Positions 5,441 to 14,300 of a stretch of DNA of 17,557 nt are shown here, piece by piece. The DNA is from Verrucomicrobia bacterium UBA3841 (lineage in GTDB: Bacteria; Verrucomicrobiota; Kiritimatiellia; RFP12; UBA1067). The position numbers and the translations under genes were made by a program. The stretch lies in contig DGHT01000002.1 in assembly GCA_002392765.1 (NCBI GenBank), positions 1-17,557 of the forward strand, read 5' to 3'. The notes below the pieces were generated by a model. The model was not told where the DNA came from. It saw only the letters and a program-made list of their open reading frames with translations, and did no database searches. Position 1 is the stretch's first letter. Each line of letters opens with the position of its first letter.

Positions 5441-7339
5441 TCACGCCTCCTTGCTTTCTTTGCGGACTTTGCGCACCGCCCGCGCCAGCGACGCGGCCAG
5501 CCTCGCGACATCCTCCCGGGAATGGGTTGCGGATACCGCCACTCGTATCACGGCCCGCCCTCTCGCGACAGTCGGGTAGCGAATCGCCTTTGCAATCACG
5601 CCGTCCGACTCCATCTCCCGCGAAACCGCCGCGGCCTCTCTTTCGTCGCCGATCGCGACGGGGATTATGGCGGACTGCGTCTTTACGCGGAACCCCGCGT
5701 CCGACAGCGCGGACAGGGCGGCGGACACGTTTGCCGACAGTCTCCGGACGCCCGAGGGGTCGCTTTCGAGAATGGAAAGCGCCGCATCGGCCGCCGCGAC
5801 CGATGCCGGACACGCCGCCGTAGAAAAGATGAAAGGACGGGATTTCTGTCTGAGAAGATCAGTTATGCAGGCGTCTGCGCACGCATAGCCGCCCTGAGAT
5901 CCCAGCGCTTTCGACATCGTGCCCACGGACACGTCCGGACGGACTCCGAACACCTCGGTCAATCCCTTACCGGATTTCCCCACCGTTCCGAGCGCATGGG
6001 CTTCGTCGACCACCGAAAACGCGTCGCAGCGCGAACAGAGGCGAACGAATCGGCCGAGGTCGAGCATGTCGCCGTCCATCGAAAAGACTCCGTCGGACAC
6101 TACAATCCTCCTGCGGTACGTCCGCGACGCGGCAAGCATCTTCTCCAGCGCGTCCATGTCCAGATGCGGGTACACCGCGACGTCGGCGCCGGACAGCCTC
6201 GCCCCGTCGATGATGGAAGCATGGTTCAGCTCGTCCGAAAAAACGATATCGCCTTTCCCCGCCAAAGCCGTGAGCACTCCGACATTCGCCATGTACCCCG
6301 CCGGATACGATATCGCGCTTGCGAAACCTTTGAACGCCGCGATGTGCCGTTCGAAGATTTCATGTGGAGGAAGAGTCCCCGTCACCAGACGCGACGCCCT
6401 GGAACCCGCGCCCCATTCCCCGGCCGCGCGCGCCGCGGCCGCAGCCACGGCAGGATGGCGCGCAAGCCCGAGGTAATCGTTCGACGAAAAATCCAGAAAT
6501 CCGTCCGCGCGGCCTCCGTCCGTCCTGTACAGGCCGGCCTGGCGCACGGCTTCGAGCTCCTTGCGCACGGTTTCGCGGCGGAGCTGCGGGAACGGCGACG
6601 GATTCGGCGGAACGTGTTCGACGACTACGCACCTCTTTTCGAGATATTCGATCGTCGCGGGCACATCCTCTCTCCTCCCGCGGTACAGGAATATCCGTCC
6701 TCCGCACGGGTCGTCAGGATCCTTGAGTTTCGTTATGCGCCGGTAGCCGATATTCTTCGCCGCGACATAGCCCGTCACATATCCGGGATCGTCCGACACG
6801 CATATCTCCGCGACGATCCCCGGGGCGTTCTGGACTTTCGTCGCGAGCACCACGGCCTCTGAATAGTGATCCTTCGCGGGCGATACGGCCGGCGCGCCGG
6901 AAGCGGCGTCCATGTACGTGGCGCGGACGCCGCGCACTGGATCGGGATCAAGCCGCTCAAGGGTGTCGGCGTCGAGCAGCATCGCCCCTCTCATGCCGTA
7001 CGTCTCCTTGAACAGAGATACTATTTCGCGGATTCTGGGGAAGCCTCCCAGCAGTCCGCAAACCTTTTCCCAGCCTTCCGCGACGGTTCCGACTTCTTCC
7101 GTGGCTACCGGCAGGGACTCGAGCCTCTCCACATCCCCGACGGCTTCGAGTTTCACGTTCACGAAATCGGGGCGCCCGTTCGAATGCGACAGCGCGCGCG
7201 CCGCAAGAGCGGCGACCGTCTTGGCCGCCGCCTTCTCCGGGACGATTCTCTCCGCGCCGGATATGTGGCGCGCCCCTTGCGAGGCGCGCATTTTGACCGA
7301 GTAAAGGCGGCCGTCCGGCATATCCGCCGCGCCGCTCAT
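5441..7339 (-). CDS. bioWF: Bifunctional pimeloyl-CoA synthetase / 8-amino-7-oxononanoate synthase (BioW-BioF fusion)
   Basis: A 632-aa fusion covering two consecutive steps of biotin synthesis. Residues 11 to about 245 are BioW (6-carboxyhexanoate-CoA ligase), recognised by YSVKMRASQG and HISGAERIV near the start and GVRATYMD at 137-144. It activates pimelate to pimeloyl-CoA. Residues about 255-628 are BioF, a PLP enzyme condensing pimeloyl-CoA with alanine: FSSNDYLGLARHP (284-296), His373, DEAHALG (445-451), and the PLP lysine Lys477 in GTMSKALGSQGGY. The domains join through a short proline-rich linker (PPNPSPFPQ). The ATG overlaps the hexosaminidase stop by 4 bp (ATGA), and only 2 bp separate its stop from rsmI. 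The open frame running much further upstream is a shadow. No other biotin gene is in view. Confidence 0.95.
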   Translation of the reverse strand: MSGAADMPDGRLYSVKMRASQGARHISGAERIVPEKAAAKTVAALAARALSHSNGRPDFVNVKLEAVGDVERLESLPVATEEVGTVAEGWEKVCGLLGGFPRIREIVSLFKETYGMRGAMLLDADTLERLDPDPVRGVRATYMDAASGAPAVSPAKDHYSEAVVLATKVQNAPGIVAEICVSDDPGYVTGYVAAKNIGYRRITKLKDPDDPCGGRIFLYRGRREDVPATIEYLEKRCVVVEHVPPNPSPFPQLRRETVRKELEAVRQAGLYRTDGGRADGFLDFSSNDYLGLARHPAVAAAAARAAGEWGAGSRASRLVTGTLPPHEIFERHIAAFKGFASAISYPAGYMANVGVLTALAGKGDIVFSDELNHASIIDGARLSGADVAVYPHLDMDALEKMLAASRTYRRRIVVSDGVFSMDGDMLDLGRFVRLCSRCDAFSVVDEAHALGTVGKSGKGLTEVFGVRPDVSVGTMSKALGSQGGYACADACITDLLRQKSRPFIFSTAACPASVAAADAALSILESDPSGVRRLSANVSAALSALSDAGFRVKTQSAIIPVAIGDEREAAAVSREMESDGVIAKAIRYPTVARGRAVIRVAVSATHSREDVARLAASLARAVRKVRKESKEA

Positions 7340-8832
7340 TGCAGCGGGGCGCAATTGACGTGCATCTCGCGGATGAGACGCGTACGCATGGTCTTCACGC
7401 GCTCGCGGAAGGATTCCCAGGACTTCTTCTCCGGGGGCGTCCAGAGGCACTCTGCGATCGCGCTCATGCGCGGCCACATCTTCCATTCGAGTTCCGTGCC
7501 GTTCCAGGTGTACTCGCTCCAGTTGTTGGCCTGGCCGCCGAGAATGTGCTGTTTCCGCCCTTCGCCTACGCCGGCCGCCGGGTCGAAGCCGTAGCAGCGC
7601 TCGAGCGTAGCCTGGAATCCGTAGTTGATGTACTCGTACGGATCGTCGGCAAGTCCCTGGGGATTGTCGATGTAGCAGGGGTCGATGGGACACATCACCG
7701 CGTCGTTGCCGCGTTCTGCGGCCTTGATGCCGCCCTGGGGTCCGCGCCAGCTCATGATGATCGTATCCTTTCCGGGAGCGCCGTCGAGAACTTCGTCCCA
7801 GCCCACGGCGCGCTTGCCCCTCGCGGCGAGATACTTGGTGAAGTGGTCCGTCATCCAGCCCTGGAGCCCTTCTTCGCCCGCGAGACCGAGCTCGGCGATG
7901 CGCTTCTGGCACTTGGGGCATTTCTTCCAAACTGTTTTGGGGGCTTCGTCGCCGCCGATGTGGATGTAGGGTCCGGGGAAGAGCCCGCACACCTCGTCCA
8001 GCACGTCCTCGAGGAACTTGATGGTCGCGTCGTTGCCGCCGCAGTAGATGTTCTCGCTTATGCCCCAGCGGCACCACGGCTCGAACTGCTCGCCCGTGCA
8101 GCCGAGCTCCGGATACGCGGCGAGCGCCGCGACGGAGTGTCCGGGAAGTTCGATTTCGGGGACGATCGTTATATGGCGCGCGGCGGCGTAGGCGACGATC
8201 TCGCGGATATCGTCCTGGGTGTAGAAATACGGACCGTACGGTATGCGGTTGTTGACCCATCCGGTTCCGGGTTCCGGGACGTCCTGCGGGGTTTTCAGAA
8301 CGACGGGCTTGGGACTGCCCGCGCGCACCGATCCCTTGCGGACGAGCTCGGGATACTTCTTGATTTCGATCCTCCATCCCTGATCCTGCGTCAGCACCCA
8401 GTGCAGGACGTTCAATTTGTGGAGCGCCATCGCGTCAAGCGTCTTCATCAGCGTTTCCTTGCCGAAGAAATGCCTGCCGTCGTCGAAAAGCAGGCCGCGC
8501 CATTTGAAACGCGGGGCGTCCTCGATTTCGACGCAGGCGAACTTAACGCCGCCGCCTTCCTTTTCCGCCAGCTGGCGGAGAGTCTGCAATGCGTAGAACT
8601 TGCCCGACTGGCTGGAAAACGCGATGGTAATGCCGGAGGGGGTGATCTTGAGCCTGTACCCCTCTTTCGGAATCGCCCCGTCGAACGAGTACAGAATTCT
8701 TTCCATGAAACCGCCATCGGTCGCATAGACTCCTTCCCCGGGAACCGTCTTGACGGGTTCCGGTATGACTCCGCCGGCTGCGGCGGCGATCGAAACGGCC
8801 GAAACTGCGGCCATAATTGCCATTTTCATCAT
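7336..8832 (-). CDS. Glycoside hydrolase family 20 beta-N-acetylhexosaminidase, secreted
   Basis: A 498-aa exported GH20 enzyme, which removes terminal beta-linked N-acetylglucosamine or N-acetylgalactosamine by substrate-assisted catalysis. A signal peptide (MMKMAIMAAVSAVSIAAAAG) is followed by a shortened GH20b-type domain ending in KFYALQTLRQL (78-88), then the catalytic barrel from WRGLLFDDGRHF (111-122). Catalytic Asp295-Glu296 sit in HIGGDE, and VPEIELPGHS (224-233) and GWDEVLDGA are typical of the family. Substrates could be host mucin glycans, chitin or peptidoglycan fragments; the presence of murJ upstream does not decide this. The first of two adjacent ATGs is preferred because AAAGGAG lies 6 bases upstream. 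It overlaps the murJ stop and the bioWF start by 4 bp each. Confidence 0.94.
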   Translation of the reverse strand: MMKMAIMAAVSAVSIAAAAGGVIPEPVKTVPGEGVYATDGGFMERILYSFDGAIPKEGYRLKITPSGITIAFSSQSGKFYALQTLRQLAEKEGGGVKFACVEIEDAPRFKWRGLLFDDGRHFFGKETLMKTLDAMALHKLNVLHWVLTQDQGWRIEIKKYPELVRKGSVRAGSPKPVVLKTPQDVPEPGTGWVNNRIPYGPYFYTQDDIREIVAYAAARHITIVPEIELPGHSVAALAAYPELGCTGEQFEPWCRWGISENIYCGGNDATIKFLEDVLDEVCGLFPGPYIHIGGDEAPKTVWKKCPKCQKRIAELGLAGEEGLQGWMTDHFTKYLAARGKRAVGWDEVLDGAPGKDTIIMSWRGPQGGIKAAERGNDAVMCPIDPCYIDNPQGLADDPYEYINYGFQATLERCYGFDPAAGVGEGRKQHILGGQANNWSEYTWNGTELEWKMWPRMSAIAECLWTPPEKKSWESFRERVKTMRTRLIREMHVNCAPLQ

Positions 8833-10409
8833 TGTTGTCTCCTTTTTCTTTTGCACAAAAAAGCGATTGCCTCCCGCGGCTTCGTCGCGAGCACGTAGAA
8901 ACACGCGCCGGCGGCGGACAGCAGTCCGAGCGCGGCGAACGCGAATACTGCGCCCTTCCCGCCGGACACGGCGTGCATGACGTGCGGGCGCAGCCAGAAA
9001 ATCAAAGCGGCCATCGCCGCAGACGCGGCGGCGTACCGCGCTATCGGACGCAGCGCCGCCAAAATCCCCATGTCGCCGTTTTTCTTCTTCGCGGCGCAAT
9101 AGAGGATGGCGGATCCGGCGGCCGCGCAAACGACGGTCGACGCCGCCAGCCCGACATGGCGGAACTCCACGGGCAGAAACGCGACGGCGGCGATGTTGAG
9201 CGCAGCGTTCACGATGACCATCTGCACGGAAATCTTGAGCGGCGTTTTCATGTCCTTCTGCGCGTGGAACCAGGGCACGAGGACCTTCTGCACGCCGAAG
9301 AACCCCATGCCGGCGGCGTACACCGCGACGGCTCGCGAAACGCGCAATGTCGCCGTTGCGTCGAACTCCCCGCCCTGGTAGATCGCCGAAACCGCCTCCG
9401 GCGCCAGGACCGCGAGACCGAACCCGGCCGGTATCATGACGTACAGCATCGACGAAAGCGACGACGAGAACGCCGCCTTCGCGCCCGGGACGTCGTCCCT
9501 CGCGAAATACCCTGCGAACGCCGGAAGAAGGACTGTTCCGAAAGCGACGCCTATCACCCCAAGCGGCAGATCCATCAGTCTTTCGGCGTATCCGACTACT
9601 CCCGCCGCCCACGGCGCGGCGAGCTGCGCGAGGAGCTGGTCGAGCATGTAGTTTATCTGGATCGCCCCCGCGCCGAGCGCTCCTATCGCCACGTTCCGCC
9701 ATACCGTCTTGACCTTCTCGCTGCGCCATCCCGAAAAAGACGGATACGGAACGACGCCCCTCCTTGCCATCATCCAGAACATGAACGCCGCCTGCAGCAC
9801 GCCGGCGCCAAGTATGGCGACGGAAATCTTTTTCACGCGGACGTCGGCGCTCCGGTCGCCGGAGAACCACAGCCACGCGAGCGCGCATATCCAGCAGATG
9901 TTCAGCAGACACGGCATGAAGCTCGACGCCTTGAACCGCCCCATCGCGTTCAGCACCCCCATGCCGAACGCCGCCGCGCAGATGAATACCATGTACGGCA
10001 GAAGCGTCATCACGAGGCTCGCGGTGAGAACGAATCGCCCTGATGCCGCTCCGGAGCTTTCATGCACCCAGGCGAAAAGTCCGAGCCCCCCCATCGCGAG
10101 AAGCGCGATTGCCGAGAGCATCAGCAGAACCATCGTCATGACGGATCTCGCCAGGCGCGCCGCGCTTTCGTTCGTGCCGTTCTCGAGCTCCCCCTTGAAC
10201 ACAGGCACGAACGCGGCGGTGAGCGCCCCTTCGCCGAACATCTTCCTTGCCATGTTCGGAATCGCGAAGGCGAGGGCGAAAGCGCTTTGCTGCACCCCCG
10301 CGCCGACAAGCCGGGACTGCATCATCTCGCGCACAAGACCCAAAACCCGGGAAAGCGCCGTAAAGGCGCCCACGGTAAACGTATTTCTTATCAGACCGCG
10401 CCTGGACAT
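8829..10409 (-). CDS. murJ: Lipid II flippase MurJ
   Basis: A 526-aa polytopic inner-membrane protein that moves lipid-linked peptidoglycan precursor across the membrane. The N-terminal signature is present: NTFTVGAFTALSRVLGLVRE (9-28), then AFALAFAIPNMARKMFGEGA and LTAAFVPVF (43-71). About 13-14 hydrophobic segments follow, with the family's central GAGAIQINYMLDQLLA and a basic C-terminal tail (CKRKRRQQ). The length fits the family. The ATG at 10409 has only a weak Shine-Dalgarno and follows the sigma-like gene by 11 bp, so it probably depends on upstream translation. Its stop overlaps the GH20 start by 4 bp (ATGA). Confidence 0.95.
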   Translation of the reverse strand: MSRRGLIRNTFTVGAFTALSRVLGLVREMMQSRLVGAGVQQSAFALAFAIPNMARKMFGEGALTAAFVPVFKGELENGTNESAARLARSVMTMVLLMLSAIALLAMGGLGLFAWVHESSGAASGRFVLTASLVMTLLPYMVFICAAAFGMGVLNAMGRFKASSFMPCLLNICWICALAWLWFSGDRSADVRVKKISVAILGAGVLQAAFMFWMMARRGVVPYPSFSGWRSEKVKTVWRNVAIGALGAGAIQINYMLDQLLAQLAAPWAAGVVGYAERLMDLPLGVIGVAFGTVLLPAFAGYFARDDVPGAKAAFSSSLSSMLYVMIPAGFGLAVLAPEAVSAIYQGGEFDATATLRVSRAVAVYAAGMGFFGVQKVLVPWFHAQKDMKTPLKISVQMVIVNAALNIAAVAFLPVEFRHVGLAASTVVCAAAGSAILYCAAKKKNGDMGILAALRPIARYAAASAAMAALIFWLRPHVMHAVSGGKGAVFAFAALGLLSAAGACFYVLATKPREAIAFLCKRKRRQQ

Positions 10410-10420
10410 CACCCGATCCG

Positions 10421-11017
10421 CTAAAGTTTCTTCCTGTTTCTGTCCCAGTAGCCCCAGGCGTGACGCATGAATTTCACGGCCCTCGAAAAAATCTGGTCGA
10501 CGTTGGCCGTGGAGGATATCTCCAGCATGTCGCGTATCTCTTCGCTCGTCAGCATGAAGCGCGTCTTGAGAAGATGCACGTACGCCCTTTCGGGATCGGA
10601 ATTCCACAAATCCCTCAAACAGAGGTGCGCCATGTTCCAGGCTTCGTTGCGCGCGACTCTGTGGTCGCACACGGGAAGCTCCATGGAATCCGACCGCCCG
10701 TCTTCGCCCTCGTACGCGCCGTCGATGGAAATCTCGCCGTGGCGGTTCGGATCGGCGTTGAGTATGTAGCCGCGCACGTACTTCCTGAGCCATCCCTGGA
10801 AACTGCCGCCGTCGTTGCGGTAGAGATCGATTTTTCCGCGGCCGATCATGTCGTTGTAGAGCATGCCCATCAGGTCGCCGTCGCTGATCGAAAACCGGCG
10901 CATCATCTCGGCGTTCTTCAAATTGCGCGTCTCGGGGACTATGGCGCGCTCCCAGACGAGCTTCCATCCGGCGTCGCCGCCTTCCTTCACAAGTTCGAAC
11001 CATTCGCCGTCCGTCAT
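10421..11017 (-). CDS. RNA polymerase sigma-70-like factor (ECF type, divergent)
   Basis: A 198-aa basic protein that resembles a small sigma factor. A region-2-like segment (about residues 46-90) contains DLMGMLYNDMIGRGKIDLY and then GSFQGWLRKYVRGYILN, typical of the region 2.3/2.4 helix. A region-4-like segment (about 135-185) reads LRDLWNSDPERAYVHLL and then LTSEEIRDMLEISSTANVDQ plus IFSRAVKFMR, a helix-turn-helix. An acidic linker separates the two. The start at 11017 is preferred over a longer frame because GGAGGAA lies just upstream. No anti-sigma gene is adjacent, which is unusual for ECF factors. It sits between purL and murJ in the packed run. A divergent sigma-like DNA-binding protein without promoter-opening activity is an alternative. 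Confidence 0.72.
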   Translation of the reverse strand: MTDGEWFELVKEGGDAGWKLVWERAIVPETRNLKNAEMMRRFSISDGDLMGMLYNDMIGRGKIDLYRNDGGSFQGWLRKYVRGYILNADPNRHGEISIDGAYEGEDGRSDSMELPVCDHRVARNEAWNMAHLCLRDLWNSDPERAYVHLLKTRFMLTSEEIRDMLEISSTANVDQIFSRAVKFMRHAWGYWDRNRKKL

Positions 11018-11042
11018 CGCCGTTCCTCCGTGTTTTCCCGCT

Positions 11043-11360
11043 TCAGGCAAAGGTGAGCGCCCCCGGCACCGGCTCCACGCCGGGCCGTCTGAGCCAGATG
11101 CCGGTAGCGTGCTTGCCTTTGATGAAATCGGAGTATTTTATGCCGGAACGCCCGTCCCTTACATCCAGGAACATCCCCGCGAATTCGAATACGCCTTTGG
11201 CTATCGGATTGCCGCTGGCGTCTTCGAACGCCAGTTCGAGCATGTCGTCCGGCCCCGCCCCCGGGGGGAATGTCAGATTGGCCGCCCAGCGCTTCTCCTT
11301 TTCCTTCATGGGATTCGACGCGAACGTCAGCACGACCGATCTGCTTTCGGGCGATTTCAT
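11043..11360 (-). CDS. Hypothetical protein, 105 aa, translationally coupled to purL
   Basis: I do not recognise this protein. It is 105 aa, soluble, with no signal peptide or membrane segment. The alternation of hydrophobic and polar residues (VVLTFAS, WAANLTFPPG, MLELAFEDASG, GVFEFAGMFLDVRDG) suggests a mostly beta-strand domain, with a conserved-looking core GIKYSDFIKG and a C-terminal stretch ending PVPGALTFA. Its ATG overlaps the purL stop (ATGA), with GGAGG upstream, and the sigma-like gene follows 25 bp later. The coding signal is supported by the overlap, the Shine-Dalgarno and codon use like its neighbours. A role tied to the sigma-like protein or to PurL is possible, but only position supports it. 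Confidence 0.75.
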   Translation of the reverse strand: MKSPESRSVVLTFASNPMKEKEKRWAANLTFPPGAGPDDMLELAFEDASGNPIAKGVFEFAGMFLDVRDGRSGIKYSDFIKGKHATGIWLRRPGVEPVPGALTFA

Positions 11361-14300
11361 CTGCCGCCTCCGCTCTTGGGCCGCCTTGCGGCAGCGAAAG
11401 CGTACGCATTCTGGAACATGCGCATCCAAGGCCCGTTGACCTTGAACACGCCGGGATTGTAACTGAGCTGGCACGCGCGGAAGCCGCGCTCCGGATGGGG
11501 CATCATGATTGTGGCGCGCCCGTCCTCCGACGTGAACGCGGTGAGCCCCTGCGCCGAGCCGTTGGGGTTCCACGGATAGCGCTCCGTCGCGCGGCCGAGT
11601 CCGTCGACGTATCTCGCCGATGCGACCGACGGCGCAAATCCTTCTGCGAGGACGCGCCCTTCGCCGTGCGCCACGGCTATCGGCAGACGCGATCCCGCCA
11701 TTCCCCTGAAGAATATGGAGGGGCTGTCGAGTATCTCTATCGTGGAATAGCGCGCCTCGAACTGTTCGGAGACGTTCTTCACGAAACGCGGCCAGGCCGA
11801 TGCGCCGGGGATCAGGTCCTTGAGCTGGGAGAGCATCTGGCAGCCGTTGCACACGCCGAGCGAGAAGGTGTCGGGACGCTCGAAGAACTCCCTGAACATC
11901 TCCTTGAGCCCGTCGTTGAAAAGTATGGATCGCGCCCATCCGGACCCCGCCCCGAGAACGTCGCCGTAGCTGAAGCCGCCGCACGCGACGAGCCCCTTGA
12001 ATCCAGACAGGTCTTTGCGTCCGGAAACGAGATCGCTCATGTGGACGTCGACCGCTTTGAAGCCCGCGAGCGCGAACGCCGCCGCCATCTCGATGTGCCC
12101 GTTGACGCCCTGCTCGCGGAGGATGGCCACCTTGGGCGCGTTCCGCGCCGGGGCTCCCGCCTTGACCTCGATCTCGTCCGGATCGTACGTAAGCGAGAAC
12201 GTCATTCCCGGATCGGACGTGTCGAGGGCGTTGTCGTATTCCTCCTTCGCGGTCGCGGGATTGTCGCGCAGCGCCTGCATCCTGTATGTGGTCTCGCTCC
12301 ATGCGCGGCGCACCTGTACGATGTCCGTTTTCACGGCGGTGCGCGACCCGACGGCAAGTTCGAAGCGGCGCTCGCCGTCGAGGACTTCGCCGATGACGTA
12401 CGCGTCCGTTCCGGCGGCGGCGTAGATTGCGAGAACCTTGCCGAGATTCTCCTCCGCCACCTGGAGAACGGCGCCCGGCTGTTCGTTGAAAAGCTCCTGC
12501 AGGGCATCGCCCTCCGGGAGCCTGGCGCAGACGCCGCGCCCGCCGGAAACCGCCATCTCCGCGAGCGTCACGGCGACGCCTCCGTCGGAACGGTCGTGGT
12601 ACGCGAGGGCGAGAGACTTTTTGACTATCTTCTGCGTGGCGTTGAAGAACGCCTTCAGCGCGTCTGCATCGCAATCGGCGTGAGTGGAGCCGAGCTGCGA
12701 ATACACCTGCGCGAGCGCGGTCGCGCCCAGCGGCTTTTCGCCGCGCGAAAGATCTGCCATGACGAGAAACGTCCTGGAGCCCGAAGGCGACGGCTTGAGA
12801 TCCGGCGTGAGCGTCAGACGCACGTCGTCCGTCGGCGCGAACGCGGAAACGACGAGCGAAAGAGGGGCCACCTGCTTCTGCCGCCTGCCGGACGCGTCCG
12901 TCCACACGGTGTGCATCGAACAGGAATCCTTGCCGACGGGGATGGAGACGCCGAGTTTCGGACAGAACTCCAGCCCGACCTCCTTGACCGTATCGTAAAG
13001 TATGGCATCCTCGCCTTCGTCTCCGCACGGGGCCATCCAGTTCGCCGACAGCCTGATGTTGCCGATGTCGCCGACGTACGCGGCGGCGAGGTTGGTGATC
13101 GCCTCGGCGACGGCCATCCTGCCTGAGGCGGGGCCGGACAGGAGCGCGACGGGCGGACGTTCGCCCGTTGACATCGTCTGGCCGCGGAAGGTGTCGTATC
13201 CCATAGTCGCTACGGCGCAGTCGCAGACCGGCAGCTGGTAGGGACCCGCCATCTGGTCGCGCGCCACGCGTCCGGTGACGGATCTGTCGGCGATCGTGAC
13301 GAGGAACGTCTTGTCCGCCACGGCGGGCAGACGGAGAATCCGCATGAACGCGTCCTGCGGCTTTACGCCTTCGAAATACGTGCCGGGGTGCTTCTTCGCG
13401 ACACGCTTGACGTCGCGCACCATTCTCGGAGGCTTGCCGAGAAGGACTTTTATGTCCATGTCGATCGGTCTGTCGCCGAAATGGGAATCCTTCAGGACGA
13501 GCCTGCCGTCGCCGGTCGCCACGCCTATGAATGCGACAGGACACCGTTCGCGCTCGCACAGTTTTTCGAAGAACCCCTTCGCCTGCGGCTTGAGCGCGAG
13601 TACGTAGCGCTCCTGCGCTTCGCAGCACCAGATTTCCATCGGATTCATGGAAATCTCCTCGTTGTGGACCTTGCGGAGTTCGAACTTTCCGCCGGTGGCC
13701 TCGACAAGTTCGGGGCACCCGTTGGAAAGGCCGCCTGCGCCGATATCGTGTATGGAAAGGATTGGATTCTTCTCGCCGAGGTACGTGCACGCGTCTATGA
13801 CGCCCTGGCAGCGCCGCTGCATCTCGGCGTTCCCGCGCTGGACGGAATTGAAATCGAGCGCTTCGGAGTTCGTCCCCGTCATCATCGAGGAAGCCGCGCC
13901 GCCGCCGAGTCCGATGCGCATCGCCGGTCCTCCGATCTGGACGATCAGCGAACCGGGCTTGACATCCTTCTTGAGAATCTGCCCGTGCCTTATCACGCCC
14001 ATTCCGCCGGCGAGCATCACAGGCTTGTGGTACCCCCTCAGTTCGCCCGCTATCTCCCCCTCGTAAGTGCGGAAGAAGCCGCAAAGCTGGGGACGTCCGA
14101 ACTCGTTTCCGAACGCCGCGCCTCCGATCGGCCCTTCGGTCATGATTTGGAGAGGTGTTGCAAGACGCGCCGGGAAATCGGCGAATATCCTCTCCCACGG
14201 CTGGGGATATCCGGGTATGCGAAGGTTCGAGACCATGAACCCGCAGATGCCGGCCACGGTTCTGGAGCCGCTTCCCGTCGCGGCCTCGTCGCGTATCTCG

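Noticed and set aside
7340..8377. N-terminal extension of bioWF
   Set aside because: It is the out-of-frame reading of the GH20 gene; the BioW start motif begins just after the ATG at 7339.
11270..13126. Long plus-strand open frame, and a similar one at 13388-15166
   Set aside because: Both are shadows of purL, which has complete family motifs in the opposite direction.
11043..14198. Frame of 1051 codons in the minus direction
   Set aside because: Only its last 105 codons (from 11360) follow a Shine-Dalgarno and make a sensible protein; the rest is an out-of-frame, Arg-rich reading of purL.
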